DNA of 26,766 nt, taken from positions 1 through 26,766 of the forward strand of contig JAVVPO010000027.1 of assembly GCA_036655715.1 (NCBI GenBank). Reading direction: 5' to 3'. The notes beneath the pieces are model-generated. The model saw only the letters and a list, made by a program, of their open reading frames with translations. It did not search any database and was not told the origin of the DNA. Position 1 is the stretch's first letter; each line of letters starts with the position of its first letter. Position numbers and translations under genes: made by a program. The stretch comes from JAVVPO01 sp036655715 (GTDB lineage Bacteria; Bacillota; Clostridia; Lachnospirales; Cellulosilyticaceae). Of the stretch, positions 1 through 6,261 are shown piece by piece.

Positions 1-160
1 TAATCAACTTTGTTAGTTCTATAAATGTCATATCATACAAGGCATCCTGCCCCTGTTGATTAAGATGCAAGCCATCTTCTGCAATAAGTGTCTCATAACC
101 TTCTTCTAGATTCATGAGTATATTAAACAAATCAATACAAGATTTTAGTTTTTCTACTAT
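1..160 (-). pseudogene. 3' remnant of an SGNH/GDSL-type hydrolase gene, running off the left edge
   Basis: The minus strand is open from base 160, just after an in-frame TAA at 163-161, to the window edge. It encodes about 53 residues including IDLFNILMNLEEGYE and EDGLHLNQQGQDALYD. The DGLHLN segment matches the C-terminal Asp-x-x-His block of SGNH hydrolases, which supplies two catalytic residues. The N-terminal part with the GDS nucleophile block is absent upstream in any frame. The only in-frame ATG (115-113) has no ribosome binding site, and a terminator for the upstream gene lies at 177-204. I infer a 5'-truncated, probably unexpressed remnant. The 3' end is outside the window, so its full extent is unknown. 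Confidence 0.55.
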
Positions 161-176
161 TTAAAACTATCTAAAA

Positions 177-204
177 AAAGGACATAGCTACAGCCATCTC
201 CTTT
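177..204 (-). terminator. Factor-independent terminator of the PemK-like gene
   Basis: Read on the minus strand, two 12-nt arms pair around a TGTA loop with one G-G mismatch and one G-T wobble. A run of T follows (plus-strand A run at 173-179). It sits 50 bases after the stop codon of the gene at 255-776. Confidence 0.7.
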
Positions 205-254
205 CAAGTTAATAGTTTTATAAAATAAAATCTTCTTTTATATTATCATTTCTT

Positions 255-776
255 CTATTCATCCAGAAGCATTTTATTAACATTTTCTACAATGTAGTCT
301 CTATCTGTCATTACATCATAAAATCCTTTGCTACAGTAAAGTCGTTGTATGTCTATCGTACGCATATCACTTAACTGTAGTCTTGTTAACATACCATTCT
401 TAAATCCATTTACTTCTATATCTAATTGAAATTCTGGATCGGGTGGTAATGAATCTTCTTTTACCGATGTAGTAGGTATAATAACAAATTTACTCTTAAA
501 GTATTTAAATACATAACACCAATGCCCGCCATAAAGCTCTTTTGGAAAACCACGTGTTAAATTAAAATAGGCTATTTGATGTACTTTAGGTATCTTCTTT
601 GGCCTATAAAAAGTTGTTGATGGATCTCCCGTTTGTTTTGGTGTTAAATGGTCATAAAAATATGAAAGCTGACCTACATGATACTCTAAATCTGTTACAA
701 ATCCTTCAATATCGGTATAGTTTTTTAACTCTCTTAGTGAATTAGATATATCGCTCATACGATGTTCTATATCCAT
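255..776 (-). CDS. PemK/MazF-like protein (orphan toxin-like)
   Basis: The protein has 173 residues. Roughly the first 60 look helical and family-unspecific. The central part (about residues 63-140) reads like a PemK/MazF fold: a YFNLTRGFPKELYGGHWCYVF block comparable to the G-x-E-x-x-G-x-H/R-P region, then a strand with IIPTTSVKED, then a late GMLTRLQLSDMRTID segment comparable to the strand that precedes the last helix. MazF-type proteins are mRNA-cleaving ribonucleases, usually paired with a small antitoxin gene. No antitoxin-like gene is adjacent on either side, so toxin activity is not implied. The start is ATG at 776, with a GGGGGGA ribosome binding site 5 bases upstream. A possible promoter lies at 865-893. 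The gene is monocistronic and ends at its own terminator. The family call is by eye and moderate. Confidence 0.6.
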   Translation of the reverse strand: MDIEHRMSDISNSLRELKNYTDIEGFVTDLEYHVGQLSYFYDHLTPKQTGDPSTTFYRPKKIPKVHQIAYFNLTRGFPKELYGGHWCYVFKYFKSKFVIIPTTSVKEDSLPPDPEFQLDIEVNGFKNGMLTRLQLSDMRTIDIQRLYCSKGFYDVMTDRDYIVENVNKMLLDE

Positions 777-864
777 TTCTATCCCCCCTATAAATTATTT
801 TTTCCCCGCTAATTCATAATTACATTATTTGGATACCACATTATTCTATCATGTTTTTTATTAT

Positions 865-893
865 ATTTAAAGAAATTTTTATATTTTTGTCAA
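865..893 (-). promoter_or_regulatory. Candidate sigma-A promoter of the PemK-like gene
   Basis: TTGACA (plus-strand 888-893) is followed after 17 bases by TTAAAT (865-870) on the minus strand. The -35 is perfect and the -10 is weak; a better TATAAT (860-865) would need a 22-base spacer. The region is extremely AT-rich, so chance matches are likely. Confidence 0.35.
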
Positions 894-967
894 TTTTTTA
901 CTATTTTTATTAGTTTTATTATATCTATTCTCTGTCCTTCGTCACACTATACTGTTTATTTTAACAA

Positions 968-1029
968 AAAACAAAGGGTATATCTCAAATTACTGATAGT
1001 CTAACCATTTGAGATACACCTTTTGTTTT
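968..1029 (-). terminator. Terminator of purH
   Basis: Two 23-base arms (968-990 and 1007-1029) pair with only two wobble positions around a 16-base loop. T-rich tracts lie on both sides, so it could work in both directions. It begins 9 bases past the purH stop codon. Confidence 0.8.
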
Positions 1030-1037
1030 ATTTTTGG

Positions 1038-2588
1038 TTAATGTTTAAAGTGTCTCATCCCTGTAAAAATCATGGCAATGTTATTTTCATTACATACCTT
1101 GATGGAGTCTTCATCTCTTATAGAACCACCTGGCTGAATGATAGCTGTCACGCCTGCCTCTACTGCCTCTTTTACACAATCATCAAATGGGAAGAAAGCA
1201 TCAGATGCTAATACACTTCCTACCAGTTCCGCTTCACCTAAGAATTCTTTACCATGTTCAATAGCTTGTTTTGTCGCCCAAATACGATTTGTTTGTCCCC
1301 CACCTGTTCCGATGGACATCCCATTTTTAGCCAAGGCAATACCATTTGATTTCACATGTTTCACTACTTTCCATGCAAAAATCAAATCTTCCATTTCTTT
1401 GTCTGTAGGTTTTCTATCTGTTGCTACTTTCATTTCTTCTTCATTTAAAAGTTGTAAGTCTTTTTGTTGTACTATGAGTCCACCACCTACTTTTTTCATA
1501 TCATAGGCACTTTGATCAATATAGCTAATAGATTCTATAGCTAATACTCTTAGATTTTTCTTGCTTCTAAATACTTCTAATGCTTCTTCATCGTATTCTG
1601 GTGCAATCACGATTTCTAGGAAGATTTTAACCATTTCTTCTGCTGTCTTTTTATCTATTTTGCGGTTAGCTACTACAATGCCACCAAATATAGATACTGA
1701 ATCTGCTGTATAAGCTTTTTGGTAAGCCTGTGAAATAGTTTCAGCTGTCCCTACACCGCATGGATTAGCATGCTTAACAGCTACGACTGTTGGCTCACTA
1801 AATTCTCTAAGTAGTTCTAACGCCCCGTTAGCATCATTAATGTTGTTATAAGATAGTTCTTTCCCATTAAGCTGCTCCGCATCAGCAAGTGTCCCTTTTG
1901 TTTTACCTATCTCTTTGTAGAATGCTGCTTGTTGATGTGGATTCTCTCCGTATCTCATATCTTGCACTTTTTCAAAAGTCATCGTGAACTTTTCTGGCAA
2001 TGAATAATCCCCTCTTTGCTCTCTTAGGTATCTTGCAATCATTGCATCATAGTTTGCAGTATGCTCAAATACTTTTGTTGCTAAATAGAATTTCGTCACT
2101 CTATCTACTTCTTTGTTATTTTTAAGTTGCTCTATCACTACAGCATAATCTGCTGGATCTACAACTACTGCTACATCTTGATTGTTTTTGGCTGCTGAGC
2201 GAAGCATAGTTGGTCCACCAATATCTATATTTTCTATAGCATTTTCTAATGTTACCCCTTCTTTAAGGATTGTTTCTTTAAATGGATACAAGTTAACCAC
2301 GACTATATCAATATTACCTAGTCCTAGCTCTTTCATTTGTTTTTGATGTTCTTCATTAGCACGGATATTTAAAAGCCCTGCGTGGATAGCTGGATGAAGT
2401 GTCTTGACTCTACCATCTAGGCACTCTGGAAAGTTTGTTACTTCTGAAATACCGATAACATTAAGGCCTTCATTTTTAAGTACGTTGTAAGTTCCACCTG
2501 TTGAGATGATTTTCACACCTAATCCTACTAATTCTTTTGCAAATTCTACAATCCCTGTCTTATCTGATACACTAATTAATGCTCTCAT
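1038..2588 (-). CDS. purH: Bifunctional AICAR formyltransferase / IMP cyclohydrolase
   Basis: The product catalyses the last two steps of de novo purine synthesis in the cytoplasm: formylation of AICAR with 10-formyl-THF, then ring closure to IMP. At 516 residues it has the usual full length. The N-terminal methylglyoxal-synthase-like cyclohydrolase domain starts RALISVSDKTGI and includes STGGT and DGRVKTLHP. The transformylase domain follows, with KHANPCGVG and the typical GMRHFKH C-terminus. The start is ATG at 2588, with GGAGG 7 bases upstream. The gene lies downstream of a purine permease on the same strand, with a ZTP riboswitch and terminator in the gap, so expression should rise when the purine intermediate ZMP or ZTP accumulates, for example under folate limitation. 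Nothing looks broken. Confidence 0.98.
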   Translation of the reverse strand: MRALISVSDKTGIVEFAKELVGLGVKIISTGGTYNVLKNEGLNVIGISEVTNFPECLDGRVKTLHPAIHAGLLNIRANEEHQKQMKELGLGNIDIVVVNLYPFKETILKEGVTLENAIENIDIGGPTMLRSAAKNNQDVAVVVDPADYAVVIEQLKNNKEVDRVTKFYLATKVFEHTANYDAMIARYLREQRGDYSLPEKFTMTFEKVQDMRYGENPHQQAAFYKEIGKTKGTLADAEQLNGKELSYNNINDANGALELLREFSEPTVVAVKHANPCGVGTAETISQAYQKAYTADSVSIFGGIVVANRKIDKKTAEEMVKIFLEIVIAPEYDEEALEVFRSKKNLRVLAIESISYIDQSAYDMKKVGGGLIVQQKDLQLLNEEEMKVATDRKPTDKEMEDLIFAWKVVKHVKSNGIALAKNGMSIGTGGGQTNRIWATKQAIEHGKEFLGEAELVGSVLASDAFFPFDDCVKEAVEAGVTAIIQPGGSIRDEDSIKVCNENNIAMIFTGMRHFKH

Positions 2589-2633
2589 CTTCTTACCTCC
2601 AAGGTTTATTTTATAAATTTAGATTTTTAAGAC

Positions 2634-2689
2634 AAAAAAAGACCGCCTAGACATTCTTAAAGTTCATTTTAAGAGGTACCCAGGCGGTC
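2634..2689 (-). terminator. Riboswitch-controlled terminator in the purH leader
   Basis: On the minus strand GACCGCCTgG (2689-2680) pairs with CTAGGCGGTC (2650-2641), followed by seven T (2640-2634). The 5' arm is the conserved CCGCCTGGG strand of the ZTP aptamer. Aptamer folding and terminator formation are therefore mutually exclusive, as expected for an 'on' switch in which ligand prevents termination. Confidence 0.85.
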
Positions 2690-2748
2690 GGCTATCATAT
2701 ACTATACTCCCTGTGGTTTTCCCACTTATCCGCCAGTCATATAGTCAT
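2679..2748 (-). promoter_or_regulatory. ZTP/ZMP riboswitch (pfl motif) aptamer upstream of purH
   Basis: Minus-strand sequence shows the family hallmarks in order. P1 pairs ACTATA (2745-2740) with TATAGT. The conserved GACTGGCG follows, then a P2 hairpin GTGGgaaaaCCAC, then GGGAG. The downstream pseudoknot strand is CCGCCTGGG, whose CGCC can pair with GGCG of GACTGGCG. ZTP riboswitches are known to sense ZMP/ZTP and control purine and folate genes, which fits purH directly downstream. The aptamer starts 6 bases after the permease stop codon. Transcripts must therefore enter by read-through from the permease or from a promoter inside its 3' end. One weak option is TGTGGTATAAG at plus-strand 2775-2785. 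Confidence 0.9.
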
Positions 2749-2753
2749 CTATT

Positions 2754-4259
2754 TTATTGTTTTTTCTTTCTATTCTTATACCACACAAAATATAGGAGCG
2801 TCGCGATTACAATTGTTCCTACTGCTACCCAGATGAAGAGTGATGCAAATAGGTATTTTTCTATAAATAATATAGCAACTACAACAATCATGAAGTTAAG
2901 CTTTTTGAAGTTTGCTGTAAGCAAGTTAATAAGTACATATGAAACTACACCAAATACGATACCTTCTGAGATACTGTATGTGAATGCCATACCTGCAATC
3001 GTTAAGAACGCTGGAATACCTTCTGCGGCTTCTTCAAAGTTGATTTTTGCTACTGATCCAATCATGTAGAAGCCAACTACGATTAATGCTGGTGCTGTAG
3101 CAAATGCTGGTATTGCTAAGAAGATTGGGGATAAGAATAGTGATAAGGCAAATAATACTGCTACTACCACGGCTGTAAGACCTGTTCTACCACCTTCTGA
3201 TACACCAGATGCACTTTCTACATATGTAGTTGTTGTTGATGTACCAAGGCATGCTCCTACTGTTGTTGCTACTGCATCTGCAAGAAGAGCTCCTTTAAGT
3301 TTTGGTAATTTGTTGTTTTTATCTAACATTCCAGCTTTTGAAGAAACGCCAATAAGTGTTCCTAATGTGTCAAATAAATCTACGAATAAGAATGCAAATA
3401 CGATAGTAAAGAACTCACCTGTAAATAACATACTAAAATCTAATTTAAATAATATCGGCGAAATACTTGGTACTGAAAGTCCACCTGAGAAATCTGGAAT
3501 AACTGAGAAGAATGCTGGATAACTTGCTATGTCGCCTGTCGGAATAAATGGTATATAAAGACCAGTACTCTCACAGATAACTGCTAATAAATATGTAGTT
3601 AAAATTCCCCAAAGTACAGATCCTTTTACATTTTTTGTAATAAGTACACCTGTAATGATAACACCTAATATAGTAAGAATAACTGTAATTCCTACATTAT
3701 TAAAGTTATATAATGCTGCGGCTTCAGGTCCTACTGGATTTGGGAAAAGCATATTATATTTTCCTAAATCAAACATTGTTACCTTCGTTGCCCCATCTGA
3801 GATAACGATATTAGAACCTTGGAATCCAATAAATGCTATAAATAAACCAATACCTGCCCCAACTGCATGCTTTAAGTTCGCTGGGATAGCATCAAAAATT
3901 GCTTCACGTACATTAAATAAAGACATTATTAAGAATATAATACCTTCTATGAATACTGCTGCTAATGCTACTTCCCAACTAATACCCATTCCAAGAACTA
4001 CTGAGAATGCAAAGAATGCATTAAGTCCCATACCTGGTGCAAGTGCAAATGGATAGTTTGCAAAAAGTGCCATACATAATGTTCCTACAACTGCCGCTAA
4101 TGCTGTTGCTGTAAATAATGCCCCTCTATCCATACCTGTTGCAGATAAGATATTTGGGTTAACTGCTAATATGTATGCCATTGTCATAAAAGTCGTAATA
4201 CCTGCTATGACTTCTGTTTTAACTGTAGTATTGTTTTCTTTGAGTTTGAAAAACTCCAT
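2754..4259 (-). CDS. NCS2-type guanine/hypoxanthine permease (AzgA/PbuG-like)
   Basis: This is a 501-residue integral membrane protein with about 12 to 14 hydrophobic segments. It belongs by sequence to the AzgA branch of nucleobase:cation symporters. Recognisable blocks are AGITTFMTMAYILAVNP near the N-terminus, LAPGMGLNAFF, and the GTSTTTTYVESASGVSEGGRTG block in the middle of the protein. Characterised relatives (PbuG and PbuO in Bacillus) import hypoxanthine, guanine or adenine; the exact substrate here cannot be read. The start is ATG at 4259 with a GGGGGAT ribosome binding site. A strong sigma-A promoter and a PurBox-like pair lie upstream, and purH follows downstream behind a ZTP riboswitch. 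Purine salvage uptake and de novo synthesis thus share one transcription direction and probably one operon. Confidence 0.92.
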   Translation of the reverse strand: MEFFKLKENNTTVKTEVIAGITTFMTMAYILAVNPNILSATGMDRGALFTATALAAVVGTLCMALFANYPFALAPGMGLNAFFAFSVVLGMGISWEVALAAVFIEGIIFLIMSLFNVREAIFDAIPANLKHAVGAGIGLFIAFIGFQGSNIVISDGATKVTMFDLGKYNMLFPNPVGPEAAALYNFNNVGITVILTILGVIITGVLITKNVKGSVLWGILTTYLLAVICESTGLYIPFIPTGDIASYPAFFSVIPDFSGGLSVPSISPILFKLDFSMLFTGEFFTIVFAFLFVDLFDTLGTLIGVSSKAGMLDKNNKLPKLKGALLADAVATTVGACLGTSTTTTYVESASGVSEGGRTGLTAVVVAVLFALSLFLSPIFLAIPAFATAPALIVVGFYMIGSVAKINFEEAAEGIPAFLTIAGMAFTYSISEGIVFGVVSYVLINLLTANFKKLNFMIVVVAILFIEKYLFASLFIWVAVGTIVIATLLYFVWYKNRKKKQ

Positions 4260-4305
4260 AAGAATCCCCCTTTTGATATGTTAATCTTTTATTTTCTATA
4301 GTCAA

Positions 4306-4334
4306 ATCATATCATTAACGAAACATTTGGTCAA
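4306..4334 (-). promoter_or_regulatory. Sigma-A promoter of the purine permease
   Basis: TTGACC (plus-strand 4329-4334) and TATGAT (4306-4311) are separated by exactly 17 bases on the minus strand. The predicted transcription start near 4299 gives a leader of about 40 bases. Confidence 0.75.
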
Positions 4335-4337
4335 CAC

Positions 4338-4381
4338 TTTTTCGAACTTTATTTTTTTATAAAGAATTATAGTTCGATTTA
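4338..4381 (-). promoter_or_regulatory. PurBox-like inverted pair (candidate PurR operator)
   Basis: A CGAAC core (4343-4347) and a GTTCG core (4372-4376), each with A/T-rich flanks, form two inverted 14-base boxes separated by 16 bases. This is the arrangement and spacing described for Bacillus PurR boxes. The pair lies just upstream of the -35 element of the permease. PurR itself is not in the window. The region is AT-rich, so a chance match is possible. Confidence 0.5.
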
Positions 4382-4538
4382 ATTCTTATTTTCCTTTTAT
4401 ATAGAACTTCCTTTTTTATACTTTTATTCTATTTCCATACCTTTATCCGAATGTTGTTTTGTAATACCTATACATAAACTCAATCTTGTCTATCAAAACC
4501 ACTCTACTACCTACTAAATTATATTTGTCTATTTATAT

Positions 4539-4556
4539 TTATACTTATAAGTATAA
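4539..4556. repeat. 18-bp perfect palindrome in the RNA-permease gap
   Basis: TTATACTTATAAGTATAA is self-complementary over all 18 bases. It lies between the terminator of the structured RNA and the permease regulatory region. It may be a dimeric operator or chance in AT-rich DNA. I see no gene or other structure in 4382-4538. Confidence 0.4.
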
Positions 4557-4574
4557 ACTAGTATTATCTATAAT

Positions 4575-4605
4575 AAAAAAACTCCTACTAGTCATTCAGT
4601 AGAAG
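4575..4605 (-). terminator. Terminator of the structured RNA
   Basis: On the minus strand CTTCTACT (4605-4598) pairs with AGTAGGAG (4589-4582) around an 8-base loop, followed by seven T (4581-4575). Confidence 0.75.
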
Positions 4606-4716
4606 CTTCGTTATGAGTTATTGGCAGGGCGGCACTCCTGCATACCTTTGACTACTTAAAAGTAGCGTGTCGGGCACCTTTCCGATCCTCAATATCTCGT
4701 GTTATGTTATGTCATC
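4575..4716 (-). ncRNA. Candidate free-standing structured RNA, family not recognised
   Basis: About 140 nt lie between a good promoter (4723-4750) and a terminator (4575-4605). A long-range stem pairs GAGATATTG (4698-4690) with CAATAACTC (4623-4615), nine positions with one A-A mismatch. It encloses three local hairpins: TCGG/CCGA (4685-4670), CTACTT/AAGTAG (4665-4652) and GCAGG/CCTGC (4641-4624). The motif AAAGGT occurs twice, once in the first hairpin loop and once in the joining strand before the third hairpin. GTGCC appears in the loops of hairpins one and three. No open reading frame of note is present. I compared it from memory with SRP RNA, 6S, T-box, SAM, cobalamin, TPP, lysine, guanidine, glycine and cyclic-di-GMP RNAs and found no convincing match. 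The nearest downstream gene (the permease) begins more than 300 bases further on and has its own promoter, so this looks like a stand-alone RNA rather than a leader. Confidence 0.6.
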
Positions 4717-4722
4717 TATCCT

Positions 4723-4750
4723 ATTATAACAAGTATCCGCAAGAATACAA
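4723..4750 (-). promoter_or_regulatory. Promoter of the structured RNA
   Basis: TTGTAT (plus-strand 4745-4750), a 16-base spacer, and TATAAT (4723-4728) preceded by TGT, which makes an extended -10. It abuts the stop codon of the PBECR-like gene. Confidence 0.65.
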
Positions 4751-5206
4751 CTAATATCTTGCATATTGCGGCGGATTTCTATTTTTTTCTCTATTGTGAA
4801 TATTTAATCCCTCTAATTTTATAGGTTGTAACCTACCATATTCGACTCTTTTCTCTATTCTATTTTCCTCTATAATGTACATACTTGATACAAATAAATT
4901 ATAGTTCTCATCTAGCTTGAGTGCTACCAATATGTTGTCTTTATAACATCTCACCAATTCTATCCTCTTAGGGTTTTGTGAACTCATACCTATATAATCG
5001 GGATACGCAATAACTTCTGGTATCTTTTTAAAGTACAACTTAAAAGCATAGGGGTGTCTTCTTTTTATATGTCTAATAGCACCTGGATAAATAAATATCT
5101 TATTATTTTCCATCGCTAAATTTAGTAATTCCAATATCTCATAAGATATTTCCCCTATTGTTTGCGTTACATCTTTATTTTCTTCTAAATTAATATTTTT
5201 CCCCAT
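4751..5206 (-). CDS. PBECR-type nuclease-like domain protein, orphan
   Basis: The product has 151 residues. The reading frame extends upstream to a TTG at 5221, but ATG at 5206 is preceded by GGGGGAT at the right distance and is preferred. The core resembles the PBECR (phage Barnase-EndoU-ColicinE5/D-RelE-like) nuclease domains: IYPGAIRHIKRRHP with a conserved His, then KIPEVIAYPDYIG, a RIELVR strand, ILVALKLDE, and a SSMYIIEENRIEKRVEYGRL tail. In other genomes such domains occur in phage polyvalent proteins and in stand-alone toxin-like ORFs; activity is generally untested. No immunity or antitoxin gene is adjacent. A 15-bp inverted repeat lies in its upstream region and a structured RNA follows directly. 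The fold assignment is by pattern and moderate. Confidence 0.6.
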   Translation of the reverse strand: MGKNINLEENKDVTQTIGEISYEILELLNLAMENNKIFIYPGAIRHIKRRHPYAFKLYFKKIPEVIAYPDYIGMSSQNPKRIELVRCYKDNILVALKLDENYNLFVSSMYIIEENRIEKRVEYGRLQPIKLEGLNIHNREKNRNPPQYARY

Positions 5207-5272
5207 ACGGTTATCCCCCAATCGATAGCTATCTCTTTCCTTAGTATCTTCTGAGCCCTTTAATAGCCTATT

Positions 5273-5302
5273 AATATAGTATGCAAAAGGTTACCTTTTT
5301 AA
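5273..5302 (-). promoter_or_regulatory. Candidate promoter with embedded inverted repeat (operator-like)
   Basis: On the minus strand TTAAAA (5297-5302) and TATATT (5273-5278) are 18 bases apart. Within the spacer AAAAGGT-T-ACCTTTT (5285-5299) is a perfect 15-bp inverted repeat, a typical place for a repressor site. It lies in the divergent gap between the PBECR-like gene and the FMN-binding-like gene. Confidence 0.4.
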
Positions 5303-5394
5303 TTTTGATTTATTTTTTTTAGTTTCGGTATATAATCTATGGCTTATCCATATATATGTATTAGGACGTCTTATAAAAAAAAAGGAGGCTAACA

Positions 5395-6012
5395 ATGTCT
5401 AAACCTAGATTCATGGTCCTAAAACTTAGAGACCTCAAACTACCCGGTATTGTATTATTAGTTGCAATTGCTGCTTTCGCATTCTTTATGATGCGCGGAA
5501 ATGGTGATGCTGCTGAAACCTTTTCACCCGCTGATACCTATGAAGATGGCAAGTACATAGCAAGTATCACTCTTTCTGATGCTGTAATGGATTTAGTTGT
5601 TGATGTAAAAGATAACATGATTTCATCTATTGCCCTTAATGGTTTTGATGAAAACGAACGTACTGTCTACGGAGCTCTTAACGATAGTATTTCCTTCGTA
5701 AATGATTATGTTACTTCTACTCAATCATTAGAATTACCTGAGACAGATAATATCTCTTATTCAACCAGTCTATTAATGGATGCAGTAAGAGTTGCTCTTT
5801 CAGATAATGATGATGAAACAATCACTACTACATATCAAGCACCACTTCTTGAAAACTTATCAGCTGATACAAATGTAGTCACTGACCCTCAAACTGAAGT
5901 TTCTGAAGAGGCTGCTAGTACTGAAGTTACAGTAGAAGCTGTAACAGATGAGGCTACTGTAGAAACTACTGATGAAGTTGTTGCTACTGAGGAAGTTGTA
6001 CCTGAGAACTAA
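5395..6012 (+). CDS. Membrane-anchored protein with degenerate FMN-binding-like domain
   Basis: The product has 205 residues. The start is ATG at 5395 with AAGGAGG 6 bases upstream. Residues about 16-33 form one hydrophobic anchor after a basic N-terminus, so the rest should be extracytoplasmic. Residues about 47-136 follow the FMN_bind layout: YEDGKYIASI, then a VVDVKDNMISSIALNGFDE strand pair, then a late ISYSTSLLMDAVRVAL helix. The Ser/Thr-Gly-Ala-Thr flavin-attachment motif expected just before that helix is replaced by ISYSTS. Residues about 150-205 are a disordered acidic tail rich in Thr, Glu and Val. It could be a scaffold derived from flavin-binding proteins or an unrelated envelope protein. 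TATAAT at 5331-5336 may be its -10, but no -35 at normal spacing was found. Confidence 0.6.
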   Translation: MSKPRFMVLKLRDLKLPGIVLLVAIAAFAFFMMRGNGDAAETFSPADTYEDGKYIASITLSDAVMDLVVDVKDNMISSIALNGFDENERTVYGALNDSISFVNDYVTSTQSLELPETDNISYSTSLLMDAVRVALSDNDDETITTTYQAPLLENLSADTNVVTDPQTEVSEEAASTEVTVEAVTDEATVETTDEVVATEEVVPEN

Positions 6013-6032
6013 AATTACATATTAAATGCGAG

Positions 6033-6073
6033 AAATGTGCAGACCCTTTTGAGCAAAAAGGGCTTGCACATTT
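6033..6073 (+). terminator. Bidirectional terminator between convergent genes
   Basis: AAATGTGCA and TGCACATTT, with inner CCTTTT/AAAAGG, form a long stem followed by T on the plus strand (to 6077) and T-rich sequence on the minus strand. It serves the gene ending at 6012 and, from the other side, the small gene ending at 6076. Confidence 0.8.
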
Positions 6074-6075
6074 TT

Positions 6076-6261
6076 TTATCCTTTTATTTCACATTCTCCC
6101 CATATCCACTTCGTCATTAACTCCATCATTTTCTCACCTTCTGAAAACACATCAACTGCCTTAACCTTGGTAACTTCCTTACTCCCGCTTTGCACTTCAT
6201 CTTTTCCGAATTTGTTATTCCTCTTGTATTCCTCTAGTTTAAGTTTTCTCTCTGGTTGCAT
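6076..6261 (-). CDS. Small hypothetical protein (61 aa)
   Basis: The product is a short charged protein, rich in Lys and Glu, without membrane segments. It ends in KWIWGECEIKG. Support for a real gene is a good ribosome binding site (GAGGAGG, 7 bases before ATG at 6261) and a 3' end that meets the bidirectional terminator at 6033-6073. I recognise no family and see no clear promoter. Confidence 0.5.
   Translation of the reverse strand: MQPERKLKLEEYKRNNKFGKDEVQSGSKEVTKVKAVDVFSEGEKMMELMTKWIWGECEIKG

Noticed and set aside
1138..1506. Plus-strand open frame opposite purH
   Set aside because: It is a shadow of the purH coding sequence, Ser/Ala/Phe-rich with no family features.
4300..4335. Possible purine (guanine) riboswitch before the permease, because the minus strand reads TAATGATATGATTTG
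   Set aside because: The resemblance is limited to one short stretch that is also the -10 region of a good promoter. The hairpins and loop sequences of the aptamer are absent.
4575..4716. SRP RNA, 6S RNA, T-box or cobalamin riboswitch as identity of the structured RNA
   Set aside because: The GGAAG/GCAG SRP loop, the T-box GGTGGnACCGCG element and the cobalamin core are missing, and the length and layout do not fit 6S RNA.
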